51,063 nt of DNA from Nitrospirota bacterium (GTDB lineage Bacteria > Nitrospirota > Thermodesulfovibrionia > Thermodesulfovibrionales > JdFR-86), in the NCBI GenBank assembly GCA_037386965.1, contig JARRLN010000055.1, forward strand, positions 1 through 51,063. Direction: 5' to 3'. Below, in pieces: positions 1 through 9,158 of the stretch. Position 1 is the first letter of the stretch. The number at the start of each line of letters is the position of its first letter. The notes beneath the pieces are model-generated. The model made no database searches. It was not told where the DNA came from and worked only from the letters and a program-made list of their open reading frames with translations. The translations under genes and the position numbers were made by a program.

Positions 1-255
1 GACCCCTCCGACACCAACAGCTACGACCTCTCCTTCGACCTGGGCGACTACCAGGTCACCTCCAAGATAGTCAACACCGTGGAGGGAAACTCCGGGCCGG
101 GAGGGTACAACCTGGACAAGGGCGGTGTGGTTACCGCCAACTCCGGCGAGGTGCCCGTGGCTCACGTGCCTTATCTCTACGCCATGGAGATAGACGCCAC
201 GAACACGAAAAACCCCGCGGAGAAGGCATGCCTCTCGGTGCTGCTCAAGTACTGA
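1..255 (+). CDS. C-terminal end of an unrecognised protein (5' truncated)
   Basis: An open frame enters from the left edge and ends with TGA at 253-255, giving the last 84 residues. The piece is rich in Asp, Asn, Gly, Ser and Thr, alternates short polar and hydrophobic stretches, and ends in a Leu-Lys-Tyr tail. This looks like an exported beta-rich or pilin/surface protein, but I do not recognise a family. No membrane helix is visible in the fragment. Its stop codon shares one base with the ATG of the lipoprotein gene that follows, so the two are probably cotranscribed and translationally coupled. Reality of the frame is likely from codon use and the tight junction; function is unknown. Confidence 0.6.
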   Translation, partial: DPSDTNSYDLSFDLGDYQVTSKIVNTVEGNSGPGGYNLDKGGVVTANSGEVPVAHVPYLYAMEIDATNTKNPAEKACLSVLLKY

Positions 256-1211
256 TGAAAAGGTTCCTGGCTCCCCTGGCGCTGCTTCTGTTGCTGGCCG
301 TGGCATGCTCCGAGCAGGTTCCGCCGAAGAAGGGCGGGCAAGGCCCTCCGCCTTCCCCGGCGAAGGCCTTCCATGAGAGCGCGGCGGGGTCCTCCGGCGC
401 CTACGGCCTCGCCCTGGAGCCCGCGGAGGCCTCCCGGGGCACCGTCCTCAGGCTCAGCGCAAAGGGGTTCGACCTCGGAGAGGCCAGCCTCCGGTGGCTG
501 GTCGACGGCGCGCCGGTCTCGGCCCCCGAGGGCCCGGAGTTCGACACCGCCCTCATGGACGTCTCGCGGGGAAGCGCCGTGCAGGCGGAGGCCACGGTGG
601 GCGAGGACACGGTCCTGTCCAATCAGGTCAGCCTCCTTAACGCCAAGCCCCGTCTCACCCATGTCAAGATTCTGCCGGAGGTCTTCACCCCCGGGGAGGA
701 CGTCCACGTCGAGGCCCAGGCGGAGGACCCCGACGGCGACATGGTGGACATCGAGTACGAGTGGACGAAAAACGGGGCCTGGGCGGGCCGCGGAGAGGCG
801 CTGTCCCAGCCCTTGAAGCGGGGGGACGCCTTCTCCGTGCGGGTCATACCTTTCGACGGCCAGCAATACGGGGCCCCCGTCGTCCTGACGCGGAAAGTGC
901 AGAACATGCCGCCCATGCTCAGCGAGCACAAGGACTTTCATTTCGACGGCATCTCTTATACCTACCGCGCCCAGGCCCACGACCCGGACGGGGACCCGGT
1001 GCGCTTCGGCCTCTCGGGCGCCCCGGAGGGGATGAGCATCGACCCGGTCACCGGAGTCGTCCGCTGGAAGGTGCCCCCCGATTTTACCGGGACCGCGACC
1101 TTCACCATCACCGCCTCCGATGGCGCGGGCGGGGCCGCGGAGATGCCCATGAGCCTTCGCATCCCCGATGACGAAGGGGAAGCAGAGGCCAAGCCCGCCC
1201 CCGCTTCCTGA
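255..1211 (+). CDS. Putative lipoprotein with Ig-like/cadherin-like domains
   Basis: A 318-residue protein. I chose ATG 255 over an upstream ATG at 228 because it gives a clean lipoprotein signal: Lys-Arg, a Leu-rich stretch, then LLAVAC-S with the lipidated Cys near residue 18. The mature part has a Pro/Lys-rich linker followed by two or three beta-sandwich repeats carrying Asp-Pro-Asp-Gly-Asp motifs (about residues 165-170 and 245-250). The last repeat resembles the putative-Ig (He_PIG) fold, with a Gly-Met-x-Ile-Asp-Pro-x-Thr-Gly turn. Such domains usually bind calcium or partner proteins at the cell surface. It overlaps the preceding gene's stop by one base. Exact role is unknown; outer-membrane-anchored surface protein is inference. 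Confidence 0.75.
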   Translation: MKRFLAPLALLLLLAVACSEQVPPKKGGQGPPPSPAKAFHESAAGSSGAYGLALEPAEASRGTVLRLSAKGFDLGEASLRWLVDGAPVSAPEGPEFDTALMDVSRGSAVQAEATVGEDTVLSNQVSLLNAKPRLTHVKILPEVFTPGEDVHVEAQAEDPDGDMVDIEYEWTKNGAWAGRGEALSQPLKRGDAFSVRVIPFDGQQYGAPVVLTRKVQNMPPMLSEHKDFHFDGISYTYRAQAHDPDGDPVRFGLSGAPEGMSIDPVTGVVRWKVPPDFTGTATFTITASDGAGGAAEMPMSLRIPDDEGEAEAKPAPAS

Positions 1212-1308
1212 GGGCGCGCGCCCCCATCGGGCGACTCCTTGAGCTTTCCCTCCCCCAGGGTGTATCCTTAGTGAACCGCGCCGGAGGGCTGGAGGGAGGT
1301 CGGTGCCC

Positions 1309-2700
1309 GTGCCTCAGATACTCTACCTGGTTGCGGGCCTCATCGTGGGCTTCACCCTTTCGTGGGTGTTCCTCAAGGCCCGCGCCGAAAGGAGCTTCGC
1401 CCGGAGGCTCGCAGCCACGGAGGACGGCCTCCGGGACGCCCTGGGCGCGGCCTCGGCTGCCTCGGCGCGCGAGGAAGAGCTCCGGCGGCAGGCCGAGCGG
1501 GACGCCGGGGAGCTCAGGAGCCTGAGGGACGCACTGGACCAGGAAAGGCTCCTCAAAACCAGGGCCGAGACCGAGCTTAAAGCCTCTCTTTCGAACCTCG
1601 CCGAGCAGAAGAGCCTTCTTGAGAACATGAAGGCCGAGATGTCCGACACCTTCCGTGCCCTTTCCTCCGCGGCCCTGAAAAGCAGCAACGAGGACTTCCT
1701 CCGCCTGGCCTCGGAGCGGCTGGGGAAAGTGGTGGAGGACACCAGGGGCCGCCTGGGGGAGCACCGGGAGGCCATGGAGGGGCTGGTCAAGCCCCTCTCC
1801 GAGACCCTGAGGCGCTACGAGGAGCAGCTCCATTCCCTGGAGAAGAAACGCACCCGCGACTACGTGAGCCTCGACGAGCAGATAAAGATGCTGACCACCA
1901 CCCACAGGGACCTCCAGAAGGAGACCGGAAACCTGGTGACGGCCCTCAGGAAGCCCCACATCAGGGGGCGGTGGGGGGAGGTCACCCTGAGAAACGTGGT
2001 GGAGCTGACGGGCATGTCGGCGCACTGCGACTTCCGGGAGCAGGTCTCCGTGGCCTCCGCCGACGGGCGGCTCCGCCCCGACATGGTCATCCGCCTGCCG
2101 GGGGAACACGAGCTGGTGGTGGACTCCAAGGTGAGCCTGGAGGCCCTCCTGGAGGCCTCCTCGGCCGAGACCGAGGAGCTCAGGCGCACGGCCCTCAAGC
2201 GCCATGCCTCCCACGTCAAGGAGCACGTGGCCCGGCTGAGCTCCAAGGGCTACTGGACCCAGTTCGAGCGCTCCCCGGAGCTGGTGATACTCTTCATGGG
2301 AGAGGCCGCTCTGGCCGCGGCCCTGGAGAACGACAGCACCCTCCTGGAGGAGAGCATGGAAAAGAGGGTCCTCATCGCCACCCCCACCACGCTCTTCGCC
2401 CTCCTGACCGCCGTGGCATCGAGCTGGCGGCAGCAGGAGGTCGCCCGCAACGCCGAGACCATAGCCGCCCTGGGCAAGGAGCTCTACGGCCGCATCAGCG
2501 TATGGGCCGGGCACCTCAGTAAAGTCGGGGTCGCCCTGGGCAGGCTGACCGACGCGTACAACCAAGCGGTGGGCTCCATGGAATCCAGGGTCCTGCCCTC
2601 GGCCCGCCGGTTCCGCGACCTGGGGGCCACCGCGGCCGAAGAGATAGAAGAGGTGAAGAAGGTTGAGCAGTCCCCGAGAAACCTCAACCTCATCGACTGA
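1309..2700 (+). CDS. rmuC: RmuC family DNA recombination protein
   Basis: A 463-residue protein matching RmuC (DUF195). The N-terminus has one membrane-spanning segment (about residues 3-20), then a long Arg/Glu/Ala-rich coiled coil to about residue 190. The conserved nuclease-like core follows: GRWGEVTLRNVVE, a Cys-Asp-Phe-x-Glu-Gln segment, RPDMVIRLPG and VVDSKVSLEA, with the PD-(D/E)xK-like Asp and Asp-Ser-Lys residues. RmuC limits inversions at short inverted repeats in E. coli; the biochemical activity is poorly defined. Start choice: GTG 1303 is only 2 bases from the GGAGGT at 1295-1300, whereas GTG 1309 in the same frame is 8 bases away, so 1309 is preferred. The dinG-like gene follows after 22 bases. 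Confidence 0.9.
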   Translation: MPQILYLVAGLIVGFTLSWVFLKARAERSFARRLAATEDGLRDALGAASAASAREEELRRQAERDAGELRSLRDALDQERLLKTRAETELKASLSNLAEQKSLLENMKAEMSDTFRALSSAALKSSNEDFLRLASERLGKVVEDTRGRLGEHREAMEGLVKPLSETLRRYEEQLHSLEKKRTRDYVSLDEQIKMLTTTHRDLQKETGNLVTALRKPHIRGRWGEVTLRNVVELTGMSAHCDFREQVSVASADGRLRPDMVIRLPGEHELVVDSKVSLEALLEASSAETEELRRTALKRHASHVKEHVARLSSKGYWTQFERSPELVILFMGEAALAAALENDSTLLEESMEKRVLIATPTTLFALLTAVASSWRQQEVARNAETIAALGKELYGRISVWAGHLSKVGVALGRLTDAYNQAVGSMESRVLPSARRFRDLGATAAEEIEEVKKVEQSPRNLNLID

Positions 2701-2722
2701 TGCCCCCCGCGCCGGGGCCGCT

Positions 2723-4801
2723 ATGAAAGAGAGCCTGGGAGAGACTCTCAGGGCGCGCCTTCCCGATTACGAGCCCCGCACGGGCCAGGAGCGGATGGCC
2801 GAGGCCGTGGAGCGGGTGCTCCGGGAGGGGGGAAGCCTCCTGGTGGAGGCGGGCACGGGAACCGGCAAGAGCCTGGCCTACCTTGTTCCCCTGGCCGCGC
2901 ACCTGGCTTCCCGGGGCGGGCGCGCCGTGGTGAGCACCTACACCAAGGCCCTCCAGAGGCAGCTCGTGCAAAAGGAGCTCCCCTTCCTGGCGGAGCACGT
3001 CTTCCCGGGCCTGCGCTTCGCCCTCTGCGTGGGGAGCGAAAACTACCTCTGCCTGAGGAGGCTCGAGCAGGCCCGCATGCACGGGCTCTTCGAGAACGCG
3101 CCGCCGGAGGCCCTGGAGCGCCTCCTTGCCTGGGCCGCGGAGACGGACACGGGGCGGCGGGAGGGCACGGGGGGGCAGCTCTGGCAGACGGTCTCACGCC
3201 AGAGCGACCTGTGCTGGGGCTCCCACTGCCGCCACCGGCGGGCGTGCTTCTACTTCAAGGGCAGGGAGGAGCAGGCCCGGAGCCGCATACTGGTGCTCAA
3301 CCATCACCTGTACTTCGCCAACCTGGCCTCCGGGATGCGGGCGCTGCCGGAGTTCGAGGCCGCCGTCTTCGACGAGGCCCACGAACTGGAGGACGTGGCC
3401 TCCAGCTACCTGAGCACCGAGGTAACGAACTTCAAGGTCCTCCACGTTTTAAACGGCGTCCTGGGCCCCGAGGGCAAGGGGCTCCTGGCCCGCCTGAAAT
3501 GGCTGGCCCCCCGGGAGTTCACCCGGCTTGGCCGCCTCGCGGAGCAGGCCCGGCGGGCAAGCGCAGACCTTTTCTCGGAGCTGGGCGGCCGCCTCCCTGC
3601 GCAGCCCGTCCGCCTGAGGAAGACGCGCTTCGTCCCGGACACGCTCTCCGAGCCCCTGCTCACCCTGGCCCAGGCCCTGGGGGGCCTGGGCGGCAAGGCG
3701 GGCGACGATGAGGACGGCAGGCGGGAGCTGGAGGCCGCGGCGCTGAGGCTGACCGGGACGGCCCGGGCCCTCCGGGCGGTCCTCGAGCAGGAGCTTGCGG
3801 GGCACGTCTACTGGGCGGAGCGCTCCCGGCAGGTGCTCAGGCTCGCGGCCACCCCGGTGGACGTGGCCGGGATGAACGTTTTCGAGGACCTCGGAAGCGC
3901 CGTCTTCACGTCGGCCACGATGACCTCCGGCGGGAGCTTCGCCTTCGTCCGGGAGCGCCTGGGGCTTCAGCGGGCTGAGGAGCTTCTTGTGCCGTCTCAT
4001 TTCAAGTACCGGGAGCAGGCTCTCATTTATATCGCCCGGGACCTTCCGCCCCCGGGAAGCGAGGGGTACGAAGAGGGCGCCCTCGGGCGCATCGAGGACA
4101 TCCTCCTGAGGGCGGAGGGGGGCACGCTGGTGCTTTTTACAAGCCACGGGATGCTCCGGCGGGCCGCCCGGGCCCTCTCGGAAAAGGGCATCCCCGTCCT
4201 CACGCAGGGGGATGCGGACAGTTATGCCCTGGTGGAGGAGTTCAAGCGCCTGGGGCGGGCCGTCCTCCTGGGCACCTACACCTTCTGGCAGGGCGTCGAC
4301 GTCCCCGGGGAAGCCCTGAGCACGGTGGTCATCACCAAGCTGCCCTTCGCCGTGCCGGACGAGCCGGTGGCCGAGGCCCGCATGGAAGCGCTCAGAGGCA
4401 GGGGGCAAGACCCCTTCATGCACTACCAGGTGCCCCGGGCCGCCATCATGCTCAAGCAGGGGTTCGGCCGCCTCATACGGAGGTCCACGGACAGGGGGAC
4501 CGTAGCCATCCTGGACTCCCGCATCCTGAGCAGGGCTTACGGAAAGGAATTTCTCCGCTCCCTTCCCCGGTGCTCCACCACCGTGGAGCTTGCCGCCGTC
4601 GAGGAGTGGGCAGTGCGCTGGAAAGGAGAGAACAATGGACAGAAAGGAACTGACCAGGCTGGTGCGGGGTTTTCAGCCCGCCCGCGTCATACTGACCGCC
4701 AACAATTTCAGGGTCTTCGAGCTGTTGAAGACGAAAAAGACCGCGGCCGAGGTCGCCTCGGCCCTGAGGACGGACCAGAGGGCCACAGCCATACTCCTTG
4801 A
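2723..4801 (+). CDS. dinG: DinG/XPD-type ATP-dependent DNA helicase
   Basis: A 692-residue superfamily-2 helicase. Visible motifs are Walker A GTGTGKS (residues 44-50), DEAH (about residue 220), the SAT motif FTSATM, GTYTFWQGVDVPGEAL and the QGFGRLIRR motif VI. Between motifs I and II are four cysteines, including LCWGSHCRHRRAC, as expected for the Fe-S cluster of DinG/XPD helicases. The family unwinds 5' to 3' and acts in repair and R-loop removal. The conserved part ends near nucleotide 4620. The frame then continues to 4801 through about 165 bases of the methyltransferase gene, with low-complexity Gly/Arg/Gln residues unlike the family. The tail is either a real out-of-frame overlap or the result of a lost stop or small indel near 4600-4630. 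Confidence 0.88.
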   Translation: MKESLGETLRARLPDYEPRTGQERMAEAVERVLREGGSLLVEAGTGTGKSLAYLVPLAAHLASRGGRAVVSTYTKALQRQLVQKELPFLAEHVFPGLRFALCVGSENYLCLRRLEQARMHGLFENAPPEALERLLAWAAETDTGRREGTGGQLWQTVSRQSDLCWGSHCRHRRACFYFKGREEQARSRILVLNHHLYFANLASGMRALPEFEAAVFDEAHELEDVASSYLSTEVTNFKVLHVLNGVLGPEGKGLLARLKWLAPREFTRLGRLAEQARRASADLFSELGGRLPAQPVRLRKTRFVPDTLSEPLLTLAQALGGLGGKAGDDEDGRRELEAAALRLTGTARALRAVLEQELAGHVYWAERSRQVLRLAATPVDVAGMNVFEDLGSAVFTSATMTSGGSFAFVRERLGLQRAEELLVPSHFKYREQALIYIARDLPPPGSEGYEEGALGRIEDILLRAEGGTLVLFTSHGMLRRAARALSEKGIPVLTQGDADSYALVEEFKRLGRAVLLGTYTFWQGVDVPGEALSTVVITKLPFAVPDEPVAEARMEALRGRGQDPFMHYQVPRAAIMLKQGFGRLIRRSTDRGTVAILDSRILSRAYGKEFLRSLPRCSTTVELAAVEEWAVRWKGENNGQKGTDQAGAGFSARPRHTDRQQFQGLRAVEDEKDRGRGRLGPEDGPEGHSHTP

Positions 4802-5579
4802 CGCCCTCACCTCCCTGGGGCTTCTCCGCAAGGCCCGGGGCGCCTACACCAACGCGCCGGTGGCCAACGAGTACCTGGTCTCGGGTAAGCCCGGCTACCA
4901 GGGCGACATCATCCGGCACGAGGACAACCTCTGGGACAACTGGTCCGGCCTGGACGAGGTCATGACCACGGGGCTGCCCTCCAGAAGAAGGTTTGAGCAC
5001 GGCCACTTCATAAAGGGCATGCAGAACATTTCGGTCTTCAAGACCAAGGAGGTCATGGAAGCCCTGGACCTCGCCGGGGTCAAGACGGCCCTGGACCTGG
5101 GGGGCGGACCCGGCATCTACGCGGTGGCCCTGGCCAAGCGGGGCCTGGACGTCACCCTCTTCGACCGCCCCGAGACCATGCGCATCGCCCGGCAGAACGC
5201 CCGGCAGGCCGGCGTGAAGGTCAAGCTCCGGAAGGGGGACTTCATGGCCGACCCCCTGGGGAAGGGTTTCGACTTGGTCTTCATAAGCCAGATATTCCAT
5301 GCCTTCGCCGATGAGGAGAACCGGGAGATAGTGCAGAGATGCCGGGCCGCCCTGAACCCCGGGGGCAGGATGGCCGTGCAGGAGTTCCCCGTATCCGACG
5401 ACAGGACCAGCCCGCCCGAAGGCGCCCTGTTCGCCGTCAACATGCTGGTCAACACCCACGGGGGCAGGACCTATCCCGCCAAGGAAATCATGGGCTGGCT
5501 CCGCGAGAGCGGGTTCGTCAAGCTCTCCCAGAAACGCCTGAGCGACTCGGTCCTCATCCAGGGAAGCCTCAAGACGTGA
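4635..5579 (+). CDS. SAM-dependent O-methyltransferase family 2 protein
   Basis: A 314-residue protein with the two-domain layout of class I O-methyltransferases (hydroxyneurosporene/acetylserotonin-methyltransferase-like). Residues about 10-85 form a winged-helix dimerisation domain. The SAM-binding motif I, LDLGGGPGIYAVALA, lies near residues 152-166, followed by an acidic strand end (TLFDRPE) and the KGDFM and FISQIFHAF segments of the core fold. Substrate cannot be read from sequence; small-molecule O- or C-methylation is possible. ATG 4635 is chosen because AAAGGAGAG lies 4 bases upstream. The start sits inside the 3' end of the dinG frame, and the stop overlaps the next gene's GTG. Confidence 0.85.
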   Translation: MDRKELTRLVRGFQPARVILTANNFRVFELLKTKKTAAEVASALRTDQRATAILLDALTSLGLLRKARGAYTNAPVANEYLVSGKPGYQGDIIRHEDNLWDNWSGLDEVMTTGLPSRRRFEHGHFIKGMQNISVFKTKEVMEALDLAGVKTALDLGGGPGIYAVALAKRGLDVTLFDRPETMRIARQNARQAGVKVKLRKGDFMADPLGKGFDLVFISQIFHAFADEENREIVQRCRAALNPGGRMAVQEFPVSDDRTSPPEGALFAVNMLVNTHGGRTYPAKEIMGWLRESGFVKLSQKRLSDSVLIQGSLKT

Positions 5580-5854
5580 GCGTGCCGTACCGGAAAAGCA
5601 AGGACGGCATCACCCTAGAGGTCCGGGTACAGCCCCGCTCGTCCCGCGCCGGCATAGAAGGTGTGGAGGGCCGGGTCCTCAGGGTCAGGCTCACCGCCCC
5701 TCCCCACGGGGGCGAGGCCAACGCCCAGCTCCTCAGGGTCCTGGCCCGGGAGCTCGGCCTGCGCAAAAGCAGCCTCTCCATCATCAAGGGGCAGGCCTCC
5801 CGGAACAAGGTCGTGGAGGCCCGGGGGGTCCAGGGCCTCCCGGAGCGGCCCTGA
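5576..5854 (+). CDS. DUF167 / YggU family protein
   Basis: A 92-residue protein with the DUF167 signature: VRVQPRSSRAGIEG near the N-terminus, then LTAPPHGGEANAQLLRVLA and a C-terminal KGQASRNKVVE segment. The length is typical of the family, a small alpha/beta fold of unknown function that is widespread and often next to YggT or, as here, unrelated genes. GTG 5576 overlaps the methyltransferase TGA by three bases, suggesting translational coupling; GTG 5582 is an alternative start. No strong ribosome-binding site is seen. Function remains unknown. Confidence 0.85.
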   Translation: MSVPYRKSKDGITLEVRVQPRSSRAGIEGVEGRVLRVRLTAPPHGGEANAQLLRVLARELGLRKSSLSIIKGQASRNKVVEARGVQGLPERP

Positions 5855-5946
5855 TTCAAAAGAAAAACATATAAAAAATATTTAAAGAATCGTGTATAAT
5901 CTCAGGCAGGGCGGTTGTGGACGCCTGATTTTTTTGCTCTTCAGAG

Positions 5947-6717
5947 GTGGCCGTGCCGGACTTCTATTACATCGACCTGCTGTACGACCCCAAGGACACC
6001 GACTTCGGTTCCGTGGTGGGCGGGGCGACTGGGGCCCTGGTGGAGGCCGGATGCGCGTTCGACCGGGTGAGCATGCTCGCGCCGACGGACGAGGGGGACA
6101 GGGCCTTTTTCGCCCGTGCCCCGGAGATGGACGCCCGCAACCTGGGAGAGGTGGCCGGAAGCTACTGGGAGGCGATGAGGGCGCGGGGCCAGAACATCAT
6201 CACCTTCCCGCCCATGGGACGGGTCATGCTCCGCTACCCCTTCAGGTTCGACGAGGACATCCTGGACGACATCCACGAGGAGGAGGAAGAGAGCGGCTCA
6301 AGCCGCGATGCCGTGGGCCTTTCCTTCTCCTTCAGCGACAGCGCCACCCTGGGGAAAAAGATAGACGCCAGCGTCAGTTTCTGGGAGGAGTACGTCCTGA
6401 CCCTGGGAAGGCCCGAGACCCACAGGGCCAACATGGCCGACATCCTGGGGATGGTCGAGAGGGTGGCCCTGGCCACCAGGCCCTATTTCGGGGCCATGAA
6501 CAACGAGATTCACCTGGGCACGGACCGCTCGCTGGACCTCCTGAGGGACGGCAGGCTCCCCGAGGGAAACGACTACGTCCTGGTGGGGGCCAGGGAAGTG
6601 CCCCGCCTTGATATTGACGCGCTCAAGATGTCCCGCCGCCCCGTCAGGAGGCTGGGCGAGGAAGGCGGCCTCATCATCGAGTTTACCCGCCGCTGGGACG
6701 GCCCTGCGGGCCGCTGA
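5947..6717 (+). CDS. Hypothetical protein, 256 residues
   Basis: Not recognised. The protein appears cytosolic and acidic, with no signal peptide or membrane helix. It contains a run of Asp/Glu around residues 100-118 (Asp-Asp-Ile-His then five consecutive Glu), a Ser-rich SFSFSDS patch near 128-134, and a C-terminal Phe-Thr-Arg-Arg-Trp tail. Codon use matches its neighbours. GTG 5947 is the first possible start after an in-frame stop at 5926; GTG 5953 is an alternative. An AT-rich stretch precedes it at 5862-5900 and could hold a promoter. It is followed by a 120-base gap and then the synthase gene, so it may be a separate unit. Confidence 0.65.
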   Translation: MAVPDFYYIDLLYDPKDTDFGSVVGGATGALVEAGCAFDRVSMLAPTDEGDRAFFARAPEMDARNLGEVAGSYWEAMRARGQNIITFPPMGRVMLRYPFRFDEDILDDIHEEEEESGSSRDAVGLSFSFSDSATLGKKIDASVSFWEEYVLTLGRPETHRANMADILGMVERVALATRPYFGAMNNEIHLGTDRSLDLLRDGRLPEGNDYVLVGAREVPRLDIDALKMSRRPVRRLGEEGGLIIEFTRRWDGPAGR

Positions 6718-6773
6718 GGCCGGCGCCGCCCTCCTTGCTGCCTCCACGCCGCGGGCGCCGGGCGCCCCCTCGC

Positions 6774-6804
6774 TTGAAAACGTGCGGTGTTCTTCGTTTA
6801 TAAT
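6774..6804 (+). promoter_or_regulatory. Candidate sigma-70 promoter for the synthase/dehydrogenase pair
   Basis: TTGAAA (6774-6779) and a perfect TATAAT (6799-6804) are separated by 19 bases, 33 bases before the ATG at 6838. The spacing is slightly long. This is the only AT-rich patch in an otherwise very GC-rich gap. Confidence 0.45.
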
Positions 6805-6837
6805 TATTTCTTGCGTAGAAATCCGGAAGGTACAGGT

Positions 6838-8070
6838 ATGAGCGCCGTATATCTCATAGACGTCACGAACCGCGACGGGGTGCAGACCTCCAGGATACTC
6901 CTCTCGAAGTTGAGCAAGACGATGCTCAACATGTACCTGGACAAGATGGGGGTCTTTCAGAGCGAAATCGGGTTCCCCACCATCCGGCACGAGGTCAACT
7001 ACATAAACGCCAACCTCGAGCTGGCCAGGATGGGGGCCATCCAGAACCTCCGCCTGGAGGGCTGGTGCCGGGCCATCCCCGAGGACGTGGAGCTGGCCTT
7101 CCGAAATTGCCCCGACATCAAGCACCTGAACATTTCCATCTCCACCTCCGAGATAATGATCAAGGGCAAGTTCCAGGGGAAGAAGACCTGGGACGACATC
7201 CTGGCCTCGTCGGTGGCCGCGGTGCGCCGGGCCCGGGAGCTGGGGGCCCAGAGCGTGGGGCTGAACGCCGAGGACGGCTCCCGCACCGAGCTGGAGCGCC
7301 TGGTGGAGTTCACCCTGGCGGGCAAGGAAGCCGGGGCTGACCGCATGCGCTACTGCGACACCCTGGGGGCGGACGACCCCATCACCATTTACCGGCGCAT
7401 CGCCGAGCTGTCCCGGAGGACGAAGTTCCCCGTGGAGATGCACACCCACAACGACCTGGGCATGGCCGAGGCCGTGGCCGTCAGCGGCGCGCAGGCGGCC
7501 ATGGAAGCCGGCATGGACACCTACATAAACACCACCATAAACGGCTACGGCGAGCGCTGCGGCAACTGCGACCTCGTCTCCACCATCCTCGCCCTGAGGT
7601 TCTCCCACGGCTGGACGGAGAAGGTCCACCTCATGGAGGGCATCGACCTGACCATGGCCTGGAAGATGGGCAGGTACGCCGCCCACGCCTTCGGGCAGCC
7701 CATCCCCATCAACCAGCCCGGCATCGGCTCCAACGCCTTCGCCCACGAGTCCGGCATCCACGCCGACGGAGCCCTGAAGGACCGGAGAAACTACGAGCTC
7801 TACGACCCCGAGGACGTGGGCCGCGGAGAGCCGGAGCTGGTGCAGACCGGGCGGGTGATAACGACCGGGGAGTACGGGGGCATCAGGGGCTTCCGGCACG
7901 TCTTTGACAACCTGGGCATCCACTTCGACACCGACCAGGAGGCCAGAAAGATACTGGAGATGGTCCAGTACGCCAACCTCCACACCCAGCACGCCCTGAC
8001 CGACGACGAGCTGCGCTTCCTGGCCAGCTACCCCGAGCAGGCCCGCAAGATGATGACGGTGGACCCGTGA
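6838..8070 (+). CDS. Re-citrate synthase or homocitrate synthase (DRE-TIM metallolyase)
   Basis: A 410-residue enzyme of the HMGL-like/DRE-TIM family that condenses acetyl-CoA with a 2-oxo acid. It shows the metal-binding start ([12 protein letters not shown], residues 8-19), the [11 protein letters not shown] metal site (about residues 201-211), the [13 protein letters not shown] segment and a [11 protein letters not shown] segment. The family holds isopropylmalate, citramalate, homocitrate and Re-citrate synthases. The N-terminal motif with Asn-Arg-Asp-Gly-Val-Gln-Thr and the absence of the LeuA regulatory domain match what I recall of Re-citrate synthases of anaerobes. The adjacent gene encodes an isocitrate-type dehydrogenase, which favours citrate formation for 2-oxoglutarate synthesis. 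Homocitrate synthase is the main alternative. ATG 6838 is preceded by GGAAGG. Confidence 0.8.
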   Translation: MSAVYLIDVTNRDGVQTSRILLSKLSKTMLNMYLDKMGVFQSEIGFPTIRHEVNYINANLELARMGAIQNLRLEGWCRAIPEDVELAFRNCPDIKHLNISISTSEIMIKGKFQGKKTWDDILASSVAAVRRARELGAQSVGLNAEDGSRTELERLVEFTLAGKEAGADRMRYCDTLGADDPITIYRRIAELSRRTKFPVEMHTHNDLGMAEAVAVSGAQAAMEAGMDTYINTTINGYGERCGNCDLVSTILALRFSHGWTEKVHLMEGIDLTMAWKMGRYAAHAFGQPIPINQPGIGSNAFAHESGIHADGALKDRRNYELYDPEDVGRGEPELVQTGRVITTGEYGGIRGFRHVFDNLGIHFDTDQEARKILEMVQYANLHTQHALTDDELRFLASYPEQARKMMTVDP

Positions 8071-9149
8071 GCCACCCCGTCACCCTCATCCCCGGCGACG
8101 GCGTGGGGCCGGAGATAGCGGAGGCCACCCGCCGGGTGCTGGACGCCACGGGGGTGGGCCTTGAGTGGGAGGTCCAGGAAGCCGGCGAGGAGGTCTACCA
8201 GAGGGAGGGCACCCCGCTTCCGGACCGGGTCATCGAGTCCATAAGGCGCAACCGCGTCGCCATCAAGGGCCCCGTCACCACGCCCGTGGGCAAGGGCTTC
8301 AGGAGCGTGAACGTCACCCTGAGGCAGACGCTGGACCTCTATGCGTGCCTGAGGCCGTGCAAGTCCTTCAAGGGGGCCCGCACCCGCTACGAGGACCTGG
8401 ACCTGGTCATCGTCCGGGAGAACACCGAGGACCTGTACGCCGGGATAGAGTTCGAGAAGGGCACCCGCGAGGCCCTTGGCCTCATCGACTACGTCAAGAG
8501 CGCCTCGGGCCGGGATATCCGTCCCGACTCGGGCATCAGCATCAAGCCCATCAGCGTGGAGGGGACCCGGCGCATCGTGCGGTTCGCCTTCGAGTACGCC
8601 CGCAGAGAGGGCAGGAAAAAGGTGACCTCCGTGCACAAGGCCAACATCATGAAGTTCTCCGACGGCCTCTTCCTGGAGGTCTCCCGCCAGGTGGCCGACG
8701 CGTACCCGGACATAGAGTTCGAGGACCGCATCATCGACAACATGTGCATGCAACTCGTGCAGAAGCCCGAGCTGTACGACGTCCTGGTCCTGCCCAACCT
8801 CTACGGCGACATCGTCTCGGACCTGGCCGCCGGCCTGGTGGGCGGCCTGGGCCTGGCCCCGGGGGCCAATATCGGCGACGAGACGGCGGTCTTCGAGCCC
8901 ACCCACGGCAGCGCCCCCAAGTACCGAGGGTTGAATAAAATGAACCCGTTTGCTATGATGCTCTCAGGTGTGATGATGCTCCGCCACCTGGGGGAGCCGG
9001 ACGCCGCCCGGAAAATGGAAGACGCCATCGGAGCCGTTATCGAAGAAGGCAAGGACGTAACCTACGACATGAAGCCTCACCGGGACGACCCCACCGCCGC
9101 GACCACCTCGAGGGTGGCCGAAGCGGTCATCGAGAAAATGGGTCGCTGA
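8067..9149 (+). CDS. Isocitrate dehydrogenase (isocitrate/isopropylmalate dehydrogenase family)
   Basis: A 360-residue beta-decarboxylating dehydrogenase. The IPGDGVGPE start, the SVNVTLRQ active-site segment (Ser80, Asn82, Arg86), the Lys/Asn region KANIMK and NLYGDIVSD are all present. Ser and Asn in the Ser-x-Asn position are the residues that contact isocitrate in E. coli Icd, so isocitrate is the likely substrate rather than isopropylmalate. In the cofactor loop the protein has HGSAPKYRG; Lys-Tyr is found in NADP enzymes, whereas Asp-Ile is typical of NAD enzymes. A later Tyr (VTYD) is also kept but the Arg four residues on is not, so cofactor use is uncertain. GTG 8067 overlaps the synthase stop, giving a two-gene unit. 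Confidence 0.88.
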   Translation: MSHPVTLIPGDGVGPEIAEATRRVLDATGVGLEWEVQEAGEEVYQREGTPLPDRVIESIRRNRVAIKGPVTTPVGKGFRSVNVTLRQTLDLYACLRPCKSFKGARTRYEDLDLVIVRENTEDLYAGIEFEKGTREALGLIDYVKSASGRDIRPDSGISIKPISVEGTRRIVRFAFEYARREGRKKVTSVHKANIMKFSDGLFLEVSRQVADAYPDIEFEDRIIDNMCMQLVQKPELYDVLVLPNLYGDIVSDLAAGLVGGLGLAPGANIGDETAVFEPTHGSAPKYRGLNKMNPFAMMLSGVMMLRHLGEPDAARKMEDAIGAVIEEGKDVTYDMKPHRDDPTAATTSRVAEAVIEKMGR

Positions 9150-9158
9150 CCCTGTTGA

